Source of the DNA: Candidatus Minthousia equi
GTDB lineage: Bacteria > Bacteroidota > Bacteroidia > Bacteroidales > Bacteroidaceae
Assembly (NCBI GenBank): GCA_018065125.1
Contig: JAGHTY010000070.1
Coordinates: 1-42,207, forward strand
Direction of reading: 5' to 3'
Length of the DNA: 42,207 bases
Part shown: one piece after another, positions 14,643 to 23,721 of the stretch
How positions within the stretch are numbered: the first letter of the stretch is position 1
How the letters are laid out: the number at the start of each line of letters is the position of its first letter
Made by a program: the position numbers and the translations under genes
The notes under the pieces: generated by a model
Database searches by the model: none
What the model was told of the DNA's origin: nothing
The model's input: the letters and a program-made list of their open reading frames with translations, nothing else

Positions 14643-15920
14643 ATGACTGACTTTAAACTAAATGGAAACGGACGCGGACTTTGCTGCAAGGGATGCGGAC
14701 GTTCGGACAATAAACTGAACACCTACGACTGGTTGGCAGACATTGACGGAAACGACAAGGAGACCGACTTGGTAGAGGTACAGTTCAAGAACACCCGTAA
14801 GGGGTACTATCACAACACCAATGGCCTTGACCTAAAGAAAGGTGATATTGTGGCCGTAGAGGCTTCTCCTGGCCACGACATTGGTACCGTTACCCTTACC
14901 GGTAGATTAGTGCTACTGCAGATCAAGAAGGCAAACATCCGAAATGAAGCAGACATCAAGCGTATCTACAGAATTGCAAAACCTGTAGATATGGAGAAAT
15001 ACGAGGAAGCCAAAAGCCGTGAGCAGGATACCATGATTCGTTCTCGCCAGATTGCCAAGGACCTAGGACTGGAGATGAAGATCGGAGATGTAGAGTATCA
15101 AGGTGATGGCAACAAGGCAATCTTCTATTATATTGCTGATGGACGTGTGGATTTCCGCCAACTTATCAAAGTTCTGGCAGATGCCTTTAAAGTACGCATC
15201 GAGATGAAACAGATTGGCGCCCGTCAGGAGGCAGGACGCATTGGAGGTATTGGTCCTTGCGGTAGAGAGATGTGCTGTGCAACCTGGATGAAAAACTTTG
15301 TATCGGTTTCTACCGGTGCAGCCCGTTTCCAGGATATTTCGTTGAATCCACAGAAGCTGGCAGGACAATGCGCCAAACTAAAATGTTGCCTCAACTATGA
15401 AGTTGACACCTATGTTGAAGCCAACAAGCGCCTGCCTTCACGCGAAATCACCCTTCAGACACAAGATGGAGAGTTCTTCTATTTCAAAGCTGATATCCTT
15501 TCAGGTATGGTTACCTATTCAAGTGACAAGAACATTGCCGCCAACCTGATTACCATTCCGGCAAAACGCGCCTTTGAGGTACTGAACATGAACCGTAATG
15601 GCGAGAAACCAGAAACACTTGACATTACAGGCAATACTCAGGCATCTGCCCGTGTAGATTTGGCAGAACAGGATGACTTGACACGCTTTGACAAGCAGCG
15701 TAAAAACAAGAAAAAGAAAAAAAGTGGTTACAAGGGTGGCGAACAACAACCTAAAAACGAACAAACAAGAGGCGATCAGCAGCCAAGGGAACAACGTCCT
15801 CCTAGAGAAAATAGAGAGCAACGTCCACCACGCAGAGATCGCGATAAAAACCATGGCCGTAACAATAGGCACAACAACCCACAACAAAGGGATGCGAAGA
15901 ATCCAGAAAACAATCAATAA
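14643..15920 (+). CDS. ricT: PSP1-domain protein, RicT (YaaT) homologue
   Basis: A 425-aa cytoplasmic protein. An N-terminal CCKGCGR motif precedes the PSP1 core (about residues 40-285), with HDIGTVTLTG, IRNEADIKR, GDVEYQGDGNKAIFYY, FRQLIKVLA, RIEMKQIGARQEA, GGIGPCGREMCCATW and AGQCAKLKCCLNYE. The Cys cluster would suit an iron-sulphur or zinc site. The final 70 residues are a very basic, Pro/Gln/Asn/Arg-rich disordered tail that is absent from B. subtilis YaaT (about 275 aa) and could bind RNA. In Bacillus, RicT works with RicA and RicF in mRNA maturation. The role in Bacteroidota is not established. Its position after holB mirrors the Bacillus holB-yaaT order. Confidence 0.9.
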   Translation: MTDFKLNGNGRGLCCKGCGRSDNKLNTYDWLADIDGNDKETDLVEVQFKNTRKGYYHNTNGLDLKKGDIVAVEASPGHDIGTVTLTGRLVLLQIKKANIRNEADIKRIYRIAKPVDMEKYEEAKSREQDTMIRSRQIAKDLGLEMKIGDVEYQGDGNKAIFYYIADGRVDFRQLIKVLADAFKVRIEMKQIGARQEAGRIGGIGPCGREMCCATWMKNFVSVSTGAARFQDISLNPQKLAGQCAKLKCCLNYEVDTYVEANKRLPSREITLQTQDGEFFYFKADILSGMVTYSSDKNIAANLITIPAKRAFEVLNMNRNGEKPETLDITGNTQASARVDLAEQDDLTRFDKQRKNKKKKKSGYKGGEQQPKNEQTRGDQQPREQRPPRENREQRPPRRDRDKNHGRNNRHNNPQQRDAKNPENNQ

Positions 15921-16350
15921 TGTCACACTCATAGCAGGAATACTCTTCCTGCTATGCAGTTGTTTGGACAAAGCGACCGTCTTTCATGACTACCAAGCTG
16001 TGAAAAACGGAGTATGGAACAGGAACGACACATTGACATTCAAAGTTGACAGTCTTGTCCCCAAACAGCACTATGCCTTTAAACTGGAAGGACGCATAAA
16101 AAAAACATACCCATACAAAAATCTTAGCATTATTACCAATAACGGGAAAGTTCAAAAAACAGTAGAAATAAAAACTGAAAGGGAAAGTAATCCTCAACAT
16201 CAGGAAGCAATCTTCTACAACACATTTCTATCAGAAGAGATTCCTTTTATTGCAAGTGATTCTACAGATACCATCCTTCTCTACCACGCCATGCAAAGAG
16301 AAAAATTGGAAGGAATTTCTGAGATTGGCATCTGTATTACAAAGCGTTAA
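15892..16350 (+). CDS. gldH: Gliding-motility-associated lipoprotein GldH
   Basis: A 152-aa lipoprotein. The Met at 15892 begins a basic N-terminus, a hydrophobic core and the lipobox FLLCSC with Cys24 as the acylation site. The mature domain starts ATVFHDYQAVKNGVWNRND and ends EGISEIGICITKR, typical of GldH, which is needed for gliding in Flavobacterium and is also found in non-gliding Bacteroidales. The open frame runs back to 15688 inside ricT, but that extension reads the ricT basic tail in another frame and is not believable. The start overlaps the ricT end by 29 nt. The stop codon overlaps the rodA stop on the opposite strand. Confidence 0.85.
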   Translation: MRRIQKTINNVTLIAGILFLLCSCLDKATVFHDYQAVKNGVWNRNDTLTFKVDSLVPKQHYAFKLEGRIKKTYPYKNLSIITNNGKVQKTVEIKTERESNPQHQEAIFYNTFLSEEIPFIASDSTDTILLYHAMQREKLEGISEIGICITKR

Positions 16351-17810
16351 CGCTTCATGCGCTCACGTTCTGCGTCAATGCGCAGGAAGATAAACAGCAG
16401 GATGGTGAATCCCCATAAAGAAGAACCACCATAACTAAAGAAAGGCAGTGGGATGCCAATTACTGGTGTTAAACCCAGCACCATTCCCACATTGATAAAT
16501 AGATGGAAAAAGAATATTCCTAAAACCGAATAACCGTATATTCGTCCAAAGCGGGTTGGTTGCCGTTCTGCTAAATGGAAAAGACGGAGTATCAATACAA
16601 GGAACCCTACCAAAACACCAGCTGCGCCAACAAACCCCTCTTCCTCTCCTACTGTACAGAAGATGAAATCAGTATCCTGCTCTGGCACATATTTTAGTTT
16701 TGTCTGGGTACCATTTAAAAATCCCTTACCTGTTAAACCGCCAGAACCGATGGCTATCTTTGACTGGTTCACATTGTATCCTGCACCCGACAAATCCTCT
16801 TCTATACCAAGCAAAACATTGATACGAATACGCTGATGTGGTTCCATTACCTTATTCATTACATAATCTGTAGAATAATGAAAACCTAACGAGCAGACAG
16901 CAAATGTTGCAATAAAAGCATAGTTCATGATACGGTCACGAATGGCCAAATATACTAGATATGCAACAATAAACAGAATGACTCCCAGTTGTACATATGT
17001 TACGTCAAAAGGAATACTTTGATAGGCAAAAAGCAAAGCCAAACCTGTTGCGCCAAAACTAAGAATGGAAAGGTTACGCACCACCTTATTATTATTACAA
17101 TACACCTTTACCATGCCAATGGAGAAAATTGTTACCATTAACATGACTGCAAATTTTCCTACAGAAGTGGAATCGTGCGCAAAAAGAACATCCTGGAATC
17201 GCAAACCTATTACAAAATAGCATACGGCTGAAATTCCCGAAAACAGAATAGAACCGGGCATTCCTTCTCTATAAAACATCAGGAAGAAAGAAGTATAAAC
17301 CAAAGCAGAACCTGTTTCGCGCTGAGCTACAATAAGTAGCATTGGTAGTACAACAATACCTACAGCAAAGAAGAAATCCTTCATTTTATGGATATTAAAT
17401 CCATAGGAATTCATAAACCTCGCAACGCATAATGCTGTAGCAAACTTTGCAAATTCTGCCGGTTGTAAACTTACAGGACCCAATATCAACCAAGAGTGTG
17501 AACCTTTCGTATCCGGGGCTATTACAATGGTAACCACCAGCAGTGCCATCATCACTACATAGATGATATTGGTGAACATCTCATATATACGCTCCTCAAG
17601 CATCAGCAGCAAAAAGCCCAATCCAAAAGAACATCCTATCCACAACAACTGCTTTCCTGCACGAGAATCGAAACTAAAGAAATCTACCTCGCCATAATCG
17701 TAGCTGGCACCGCATACACTGAACCAGCCGAATACGAGCAAGCCCACATACAGCGCAATAGTGAACCAATCCACCATTTTAAAGATACTTTTATCGCGCT
17801 CCGCTACCAT
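16347..17810 (-). CDS. rodA: Rod-shape-determining SEDS glycosyltransferase
   Basis: A 487-aa polytopic inner-membrane protein that polymerises peptidoglycan glycan strands for cell elongation. About ten hydrophobic helices are visible. Landmarks are LQPAEFAKFATALCVARF, QRETGSALVYTSFFLMFYREG, AIGSGGLTGKGFLNGTQ, YVPEQDTDFIFCTVGEEEGF and PFFSYGGSSL, all SEDS family signatures, including the catalytic Asp in PEQDTD. The frame opens at 17873, but the Met at 17810 (MVAERDKSIFKMVDW) matches the family start and cuts the overlap with mrdA to 20 nt. It is the last gene of the elongasome operon. Length exceeds E. coli RodA (370 aa) because of loops common in Bacteroidota. Confidence 0.95.
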   Translation of the reverse strand: MVAERDKSIFKMVDWFTIALYVGLLVFGWFSVCGASYDYGEVDFFSFDSRAGKQLLWIGCSFGLGFLLLMLEERIYEMFTNIIYVVMMALLVVTIVIAPDTKGSHSWLILGPVSLQPAEFAKFATALCVARFMNSYGFNIHKMKDFFFAVGIVVLPMLLIVAQRETGSALVYTSFFLMFYREGMPGSILFSGISAVCYFVIGLRFQDVLFAHDSTSVGKFAVMLMVTIFSIGMVKVYCNNNKVVRNLSILSFGATGLALLFAYQSIPFDVTYVQLGVILFIVAYLVYLAIRDRIMNYAFIATFAVCSLGFHYSTDYVMNKVMEPHQRIRINVLLGIEEDLSGAGYNVNQSKIAIGSGGLTGKGFLNGTQTKLKYVPEQDTDFIFCTVGEEEGFVGAAGVLVGFLVLILRLFHLAERQPTRFGRIYGYSVLGIFFFHLFINVGMVLGLTPVIGIPLPFFSYGGSSLWGFTILLFIFLRIDAERERMKR

Positions 17811-19638
17811 ATGAAATTCTTCTATGCTGGAAACTTGCCGCCTTCGCTTCACTGGCAGGTGACAGTTTACCATTTAAATACTGTTCAATAATCAAGGCAC
17901 CGATAGGCACACCATAGGTTGCACCAAAGCCACCATTTTCCACATACACTGCAACTGCAATCTTTGGATCATTCTTAGGCGCAAATCCCATAAAGGCTGA
18001 GTGGTCATGACCACGGTTCTGTGCAGTACCAGTTTTTCCACATACCTCAGTAAAAGACAGGTTCGCTCCACGACAAGTACCGCCTGTAACAGCAGCACGC
18101 ATACCCTGAACTATATATTCATAGTTCTCCTTGTCAACCAGAGTCTTTCGAGGAAAACGATATATACTATCCAACTCCTCACCTTCAATTTTCTTAACCA
18201 CGTGTGGAGTGATGAAAGTGCCACGGTTAGCAATAGTAGCACCCAGATTAGCAATCTGCAAAGGAGCCAGGGTTACCTCACCCTGTCCGATGGCAATACT
18301 GATGACGGTCAATCCACTCCAATCGCTCTTGTACGCCTTATCATAGAATTGGGCATTAGGAATCATACCTCGTTTTTCACCTGGCAGGTCGATACCTAAT
18401 TTATAACCAAAACCCATAGACACCATATAGTCTTTCCATGTGGTCATTGCTGTCTGAACATTGCCATACTTCTGTTTTGCACCCAGCATATGATACAACC
18501 CCCAGCAAAAATAGCCATTACATGACGTAGCAATAGCTGGAACCAAAGGTAATGGAGAGCCATGTCCGTGACACCCTACGCGCAAACCTGCATAGACAAA
18601 CCCACGATAGCAAGGATAAGCAGTAGATGGCGTAATAATGCCCTCTTGCAAGAATGTCAAGCCCTGCGAAGTCTTGAAGGTTGAACCCGGAGGATACTGC
18701 CCCATGATAGCACGGTTCAAAAGAGGTTTCCATTCATCCTTACTCAATAGTAAATGGTTTTTGCCTCGTTTTCTTCCCACCATCAAATCTGGGTCATAAT
18801 TAGGAGAACTTACCATACAAAGAACTTCACCGGTACTAGGTTCGATTGCCACAATAGAACCAATTTTTCCTTCCATCAATCGTTCACCCAATGCCTGTAG
18901 TTCCATATCAATGGTAAGTGTCAGGTTTTTACCTGGCACTGCTTTCCTGTCATATTCTCCGTTCTGGTACGATCCCTTAATTAATCCATGAGCATCACGC
19001 AACAACACCTGAATACCCTTTTCACCACGCAACTGCTTTTCATAAGATCGTTCTACGCCCAATTTGCCAATGTAGTCGCCAGGCAAATAATATTCATCCT
19101 CTTCCATGTCACCTTTGGAAACTTCGGCAACATCACCAAGGATATGCGCAGCATGATGGGTGGCATACTGACGAATAGAACGTTTCTGAATATAAAAACC
19201 AGGGTATTTGTACAATTTTTCACTGAACATGGCAAACTCCTCACCTGATAGTTGGTCCATGAACAACTGTTGTGTATATTTCGAATAACCCGGATTCAAG
19301 TTGCGGTCTTTGATAATTCGCATTCGATTATCAAAATATTTTTTGTCTATTCCCAATGAATTACAGAAATCCAACGTATCCAAATCCTGTACCTCGCGCA
19401 TAATCACCATTACATCGTACGAAGGTTGATTATAAACCAGAAGATTTCCATTTCTATCGTAGATAACACCACGTGCTGGGTACTGAATCTGATTTAGGAA
19501 CGCATTACTTTCTGCATTCTTTCGATAATCATCACTCACAGTCTGGAGCGTAAACAGGTGAATGATATAGACCACAACGATTACAATCATTGCGCCCGCC
19601 AAAATGTATTTACGTTTTTCCAGATTATAGTCCTTCAT
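17791..19638 (-). CDS. mrdA: Penicillin-binding protein 2 (elongation transpeptidase)
   Basis: A 615-aa monofunctional class B PBP that cross-links peptidoglycan alongside RodA. One N-terminal membrane anchor lies at about residues 11-30. The dimerisation/pedestal region begins with QYPARGVIYDRNG. The transpeptidase domain has nucleophile motif STFK (Ser319), SCN (372-374) and KTGT (535-538). VERSYEKQLRGEKG in the pedestal is typical. The frame overlaps the rodA start by 20 nt and lies 3 nt past the mreD stop. Beta-lactams of the mecillinam type act on this class. Confidence 0.97.
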   Translation of the reverse strand: MKDYNLEKRKYILAGAMIVIVVVYIIHLFTLQTVSDDYRKNAESNAFLNQIQYPARGVIYDRNGNLLVYNQPSYDVMVIMREVQDLDTLDFCNSLGIDKKYFDNRMRIIKDRNLNPGYSKYTQQLFMDQLSGEEFAMFSEKLYKYPGFYIQKRSIRQYATHHAAHILGDVAEVSKGDMEEDEYYLPGDYIGKLGVERSYEKQLRGEKGIQVLLRDAHGLIKGSYQNGEYDRKAVPGKNLTLTIDMELQALGERLMEGKIGSIVAIEPSTGEVLCMVSSPNYDPDLMVGRKRGKNHLLLSKDEWKPLLNRAIMGQYPPGSTFKTSQGLTFLQEGIITPSTAYPCYRGFVYAGLRVGCHGHGSPLPLVPAIATSCNGYFCWGLYHMLGAKQKYGNVQTAMTTWKDYMVSMGFGYKLGIDLPGEKRGMIPNAQFYDKAYKSDWSGLTVISIAIGQGEVTLAPLQIANLGATIANRGTFITPHVVKKIEGEELDSIYRFPRKTLVDKENYEYIVQGMRAAVTGGTCRGANLSFTEVCGKTGTAQNRGHDHSAFMGFAPKNDPKIAVAVYVENGGFGATYGVPIGALIIEQYLNGKLSPASEAKAASFQHRRISYGSGAR

Positions 19639-19641
19639 GCT

Positions 19642-20145
19642 TTATTTTTCCTTTCGCATGCTAGCAATAGCCATCATCAGCACCACAGTGAAAAGCGTTC
19701 CGCCTACTATGTTTATGTAGATGTCTTCGGGGTGCGTCAATGAAAACACTTCCAACAAATAATACAAAGATTGGAAAATGAAAGTGAGTGTGAGCAGATA
19801 ACGGAAATAAGAACCGAATCCCATGCTTTTTAAAGAAGGGTGAAAATCATCGGCACTATCACGTGGAGCAAAAACATTTAGGAAATTTGGTTGAACAAAA
19901 GCTACCAACGTGCATGATGCTGCGGCTATTCCTGGTGTATTGGTGAAGAAATCGGCTAACAAGCCAATAACAAATCCCCAAAGAAGCAAAGCACTACGGT
20001 TACTACCTTTGGCAAAATCCGTCAGGAAGTAAATGTAAATCATGGGAGTAGCATACCCCATTACGTTTACCCTGTTCAATATCAACCCTTGGACCAGGAT
20101 AAGCATAATCACCCAAAGCAACCTACGTAGAAATGTTGCAATCAT
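19642..20145 (-). CDS. mreD: Rod-shape-determining protein MreD
   Basis: A 167-aa integral membrane protein with about five hydrophobic segments and little else. It is recognised by position between mreC and mrdA and by a family-like core, LWGFVIGLLADFFTNTPGIAAASCTLVAF. MreD helps assemble the MreBCD-RodA-PBP2 elongasome. The start overlaps the mreC stop by 4 nt, implying coupled translation. Confidence 0.88.
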   Translation of the reverse strand: MIATFLRRLLWVIMLILVQGLILNRVNVMGYATPMIYIYFLTDFAKGSNRSALLLWGFVIGLLADFFTNTPGIAAASCTLVAFVQPNFLNVFAPRDSADDFHPSLKSMGFGSYFRYLLTLTFIFQSLYYLLEVFSLTHPEDIYINIVGGTLFTVVLMMAIASMRKEK

Positions 20146-20999
20146 TGGCGTTCCTCCTGTAATTTTTTCACTCTATCCTGCAGAGTGTTCAACTCCATAT
20201 CATTTGACGTCTGAAGTACCTGTACATCGCGAAGCAATTCAAAATCAGTAGAAAGTTTCACCTTCAACTGATACGACATTCCATCTTCAGAATCGTAAAC
20301 AGCAACAATCCGTCCTGCCAGGATACCTGCAGGGAACGTTTTACTGTAACCACTTGTTTCCACATAATCCCCCTTTCGGAAATATGCATGACGTGGAACG
20401 TCCTCTAGCATGGCATAACGTGTTTCATCGCCATCCCATTTCAAATTACCCAAATAGCCACGATTTCTAATTCGACAACTGATAGAAGAACGTGTATTCA
20501 GCAACGGCAGCACCAAAGAATAGTGAGTAGTGGTTTCAAATACAACACCTACCAATCCACTTCCACCAACAACGCCCATTTCAGGACGGATACCATCAGA
20601 AGAGCCCTTGTTTATCGTTAGGAAATTATTTTTTCGGTCTTGTGTCATACTGATGACCGACGCAGGAACGGTGCGACAAGTATCGAGCACCGACTTCATT
20701 TCAGGAGAAATGGTAGAAGAATCTCGTAAGGCATCCAATTGAGAACGCAATTGACTTACTTCTAAATTCAATTGAATGTTCTGCTCCGTTAATTTACTAT
20801 TGATTTCCTTCAGAGAAAAGTACGAAGTTACTTGCGACTGCAAATTATTAATGTAGCCACACACCGCATTGGCCGAGGTAAAGTACACACTACCCTGATA
20901 CCTGTTATACTGGAAGAGCAGTATAAAACTGCAAACTTCCAATAACAGGAATAAAAACCAATAATTGTACTTCTGTAAAAAAAGAAGCAGATTTTTCAT
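20142..20999 (-). CDS. mreC: Rod-shape-determining protein MreC
   Basis: A 285-residue bitopic protein. An N-terminal membrane helix at about residues 12-30 precedes a coiled-coil stretch (about 55-95, rich in Leu and Gln) and a periplasmic beta domain (about 110-265). That domain shows NFLTINKGSSDGIRPEMGVVGGSGLVGVV, SLVLPLLNTRSSISCRI and GDYVETSGYSKTFPAGILAG. MreC links the MreB filament to PBP2 and activates it. It begins directly after the mreB stop with no spacer and overlaps mreD by 4 nt. Confidence 0.95.
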   Translation of the reverse strand: MKNLLLFLQKYNYWFLFLLLEVCSFILLFQYNRYQGSVYFTSANAVCGYINNLQSQVTSYFSLKEINSKLTEQNIQLNLEVSQLRSQLDALRDSSTISPEMKSVLDTCRTVPASVISMTQDRKNNFLTINKGSSDGIRPEMGVVGGSGLVGVVFETTTHYSLVLPLLNTRSSISCRIRNRGYLGNLKWDGDETRYAMLEDVPRHAYFRKGDYVETSGYSKTFPAGILAGRIVAVYDSEDGMSYQLKVKLSTDFELLRDVQVLQTSNDMELNTLQDRVKKLQEERQ

Positions 21000-22022
21000 T
21001 TATCGCATTAAGAACGTGAAATTTTCCACATTCTTCAATGCCACGCCAGTACCCTTTCCGACACTCAACAATGGTTCATCGGCAATATGGAATGGGATGT
21101 TGATCTTATGCTCCAAACGCTTATCCAAACCACGTAGCAAGGCACCACCACCGGTAAGATAAATACCATTCTTAACGATATCTGCATACAATTCTGGTGG
21201 AGTTTCCTCCAAAGCGCTCAAAACGGCAGCTTCAATACGTGAAACAGACTTATCCAAACAGTGTGCAATTTCCTGATAGCAAACTGGAATCTCCATTGGC
21301 AATGCGGTAACACAGTTAGGACCATGTACCACATAATCCTCAGGGCCACCATCTTCCAAATCGGTAAGTGCAGAACCGACATTAATCTTGATACGCTCGG
21401 CCATACGCTCACTCACTTTCACATTGTGCTGGCGACGCATATAGTCCTGAATATCTGCTGTCAAGTCATCACCTGCAATTTTGATAGAATTGTTTGAAAC
21501 GATACCACCCAAAGAGATTACAGCAATCTCGGTTGTACCACCACCTATATCAACAATCATATTACCTTCTGGTGCATTAACGTCTAGACCGATACCAATT
21601 GCAGCCGCCATTGGTTCGAAAATCAAGTAAACGTCACGGCCGCCAGCGTGCTCTGCAGAGTCGCGAACAGCACGCAACTCAACTTCTGTACTTCCAGAAG
21701 GAACGCCGATAACCATTCTCAAAGAAGGAGAGAACAAACGGCTGCCAGTATGAACCTTCTTGATAAGACCACGCATCATCTGCTCGCATGCATTGAAATC
21801 GGCAATCACTCCGTCACGCAATGGGCGAATGGTACGAATATTCTTGTTGGTCTTTTCATACATCAACTTGGCCTTCTCGCCTACCGCAATCATTTTATCC
21901 GTGCGGTTATCCAGGGCAACAACAGATGGTTCATCTACCACAATCTTACCATCAGCAATGATGATGGTGTTTGCGGTACCAAGGTCCATCGCAATTTCCT
22001 GTGTAAAAGAAAAGAGTCCCAT
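21000..22022 (-). CDS. mreB: Actin-like rod-shape protein MreB
   Basis: A 340-aa bacterial actin that forms membrane-associated filaments guiding elongation. Phosphate-binding motifs are DLGTANTIIIADG (from residue 13) and DIGGGTTEIAVISLGG. The adenosine-binding end contains LTGGGALLRGLD. The N-terminus MGLFSFTQEIAMDLGT has a short hydrophobic lead suited to membrane contact. Length equals the family norm. It lies 44 nt after the purH stop and immediately before mreC, so it is probably transcribed from the purH promoter. Confidence 0.98.
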   Translation of the reverse strand: MGLFSFTQEIAMDLGTANTIIIADGKIVVDEPSVVALDNRTDKMIAVGEKAKLMYEKTNKNIRTIRPLRDGVIADFNACEQMMRGLIKKVHTGSRLFSPSLRMVIGVPSGSTEVELRAVRDSAEHAGGRDVYLIFEPMAAAIGIGLDVNAPEGNMIVDIGGGTTEIAVISLGGIVSNNSIKIAGDDLTADIQDYMRRQHNVKVSERMAERIKINVGSALTDLEDGGPEDYVVHGPNCVTALPMEIPVCYQEIAHCLDKSVSRIEAAVLSALEETPPELYADIVKNGIYLTGGGALLRGLDKRLEHKINIPFHIADEPLLSVGKGTGVALKNVENFTFLMR

Positions 22023-22066
22023 AAATTATACGTTCAATTTCTTACAATATTCTATTCTGTTAGAGA

Positions 22067-22660
22067 TTACTTCTCAAAATAAGCGTGAATAGCTGTATCG
22101 TAGTGACTTGATACGCCAAATGCACGCATTGCAAACCAACGACGCTGATCGATGGTGGTAGCAGCACCCTGCTCCTTAACAATATCCAACAAAGGCTGAT
22201 ATTCTGCTTTGCTAGGAACGATAACAACATCCTTAAAATTCTTTGCACCAGCACGAATCAAAGAGATGCCACCTATATCAATCTTCTCAATGATAGCAGG
22301 TTCATCAGCACCACTAGCAACGGTATCTTCGAATGGGTAAAGATCAACGATTACCAAATCAATCTCTGGAATTTCATACTTTGCCATTTCGGCCTGATCT
22401 TCTGCCAACTCGCGGCGACCCAAAATACCACCAAATACCTTTGGGTGCAATGTCTTTACTCGACCACCCAAAATTGATGGGTAAGTAGTTAAATCTTCAA
22501 CTGCATCACAAGGGAAGCCCAAAGACTCAATAAATGAGCGAGTTCCACCTGTTGACAAGAATTTTACACCTTCCTCATGCAGTTTGGCCAACAATTCATC
22601 CAGGCCATCCTTATGGAATACAGAGACCAAAGCGGTCTTAATTTTTTTGGTTTCAGCCAT
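22067..22660 (-). CDS. purH: IMP cyclohydrolase domain of PurH, stand-alone
   Basis: A 197-aa protein corresponding to the N-terminal MGS-like domain of bifunctional PurH, which closes FAICAR to IMP. Landmarks are KTALVSVFHKDGLDE, FLSTGGTRSFIESLG, TTYPSILGGRVKTLHPKVFGG, IDLVIVDLYPFEDTVAS, EKIDIGGISLIRAGAKNF and AFGVSSHYDTAI. Full PurH is about 507-530 aa; the frame here ends with a clean TAA at the known domain boundary, and the AICAR transformylase half is absent downstream, where mreB begins after 44 nt. Either the transformylase is encoded elsewhere, as in lineages with a separate gene, or the half has been lost. A -7 box at 22691 drives it and probably the mre operon. Confidence 0.93.
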   Translation of the reverse strand: MAETKKIKTALVSVFHKDGLDELLAKLHEEGVKFLSTGGTRSFIESLGFPCDAVEDLTTYPSILGGRVKTLHPKVFGGILGRRELAEDQAEMAKYEIPEIDLVIVDLYPFEDTVASGADEPAIIEKIDIGGISLIRAGAKNFKDVVIVPSKAEYQPLLDIVKEQGAATTIDQRRWFAMRAFGVSSHYDTAIHAYFEK

Positions 22661-22690
22661 TTTTCTTATTAATTATAGTGAATTTGGGTG

Positions 22691-22698
22691 CAAAGTTA
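22691..22698 (-). promoter_or_regulatory. -7 box for purH and likely the mre operon
   Basis: The minus strand reads TAACTTTG followed by CACC, 31 nt before the purH ATG. It lies 23 nt beyond the DUF4435 stop, so the mre transcript can start independently of the ATPase/DUF4435 unit. A TTTG at 22722-22725 is present but with a long 23-nt spacer. Confidence 0.7.
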
Positions 22699-22720
22699 GC
22701 AAAATGCTTTGAAAAACAGG

Positions 22721-23716
22721 TCAAATTCGTGATAGAAATTTCTCTAAATCGGCCTTTAATCGCTCAAAAGGTTCACAATCCAATATAGCTCGGTTTTTCT
22801 TGAGCATCAACTCCACACTACTCTGGCTATGCTGATAGCAAGTTAACTCGTTTTCTAACTGTCTGTCATGTGTTGCCAAAGCCTTAATTTCCGCCTCTCT
22901 TTCACGACGTAAAACCGTACACACAGGTATCAGCACTTTTAGCGTAACATTCTCAAAGACATGGTGTCCCTGAATAAAATAGTAAGTATTTTCAGGGAGC
23001 ACACCCAGTTTTTTCAACTCTCCCTTCAACTCTTCGACCGCCATCATCTTGTCGGTAAACTGTTTTTCCAGTTCCATCAACTTTCTATGCACCCTTCGTT
23101 CCAAGTCCTCCAGCACTTTTCCAGGACGCTGCAAAGAGATATTATCAATGCGAGCAACATTGCAAAACTCCAACATAGGAAATGTTCTTAAATCATGCAG
23201 ACGATAGAAATATACATTCCACACAAACAAAGGATAAACAATCTCCGAATATATACGATAAAACTCACTAAAGTTTAGCAGTTCATGGTCATTCAACGTA
23301 GCCATTACACATACCTCATGCAAGTTCCTTGCATTACACTGATAGTTCTCTATGGCATAGGCATAAGTATGGAAAATATAAGGGCTATTGCATATTCTAC
23401 GTGATGTTTCAGTTGCTCCCTGCAGGAGATAATCGTAATCAGCATCAACACAAGCTATCATATTCTGCCCCAAAGACTCACCCAGAAGATTTGTAATAGC
23501 AGATTTCTTTCCTTTGGTAAGAGAATCACGCGATGGTAACATGACCTCAAAATAGCGAGAATCATTTTCATAAGTTGATAGAACATTTCGCCAAAACAGA
23601 ATATCATCGTAGCTTTCAACATACACTACAATTTTCCGTCTTGAATTCTTTGGCTTCAACGTATTGGCAGCCCCAAGATAGAGTGAGTTCAGGTTATCGG
23701 TCAGTCGCTTGGGCAT
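22721..23716 (-). CDS. DUF4435 (TOPRIM-like) protein, partner of the upstream ATPase
   Basis: A 331-aa cytoplasmic protein. The N-terminal third shows the TOPRIM-like pattern VVYVESYDDILFW with Glu34 and MIACVDADYDYLL with Asp91, Asp93 and Asp95, plausible metal ligands of a nuclease. The region beyond about 190 is mostly helical with Lys/Glu-rich coiled-coil character (KVLEDLERRVHRKLMELE and later segments). DUF4435 is the AriB component of the PARIS anti-phage system and resembles the nuclease half of OLD proteins. It begins 5 nt after the ATPase stop, so the two are a unit. Whether this copy is a defence effector or a conserved housekeeping pair is not settled by the sequence. Confidence 0.8.
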   Translation of the reverse strand: MPKRLTDNLNSLYLGAANTLKPKNSRRKIVVYVESYDDILFWRNVLSTYENDSRYFEVMLPSRDSLTKGKKSAITNLLGESLGQNMIACVDADYDYLLQGATETSRRICNSPYIFHTYAYAIENYQCNARNLHEVCVMATLNDHELLNFSEFYRIYSEIVYPLFVWNVYFYRLHDLRTFPMLEFCNVARIDNISLQRPGKVLEDLERRVHRKLMELEKQFTDKMMAVEELKGELKKLGVLPENTYYFIQGHHVFENVTLKVLIPVCTVLRREREAEIKALATHDRQLENELTCYQHSQSSVELMLKKNRAILDCEPFERLKADLEKFLSRI

Positions 23717-23721
23717 AAGGC

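Noticed and set aside
15688-15891. Upstream extension of gldH to a longer 220-aa protein
   Set aside because: It reads the ricT basic tail in another frame and would place about 68 basic, non-signal residues in front of a proper lipoprotein signal peptide.
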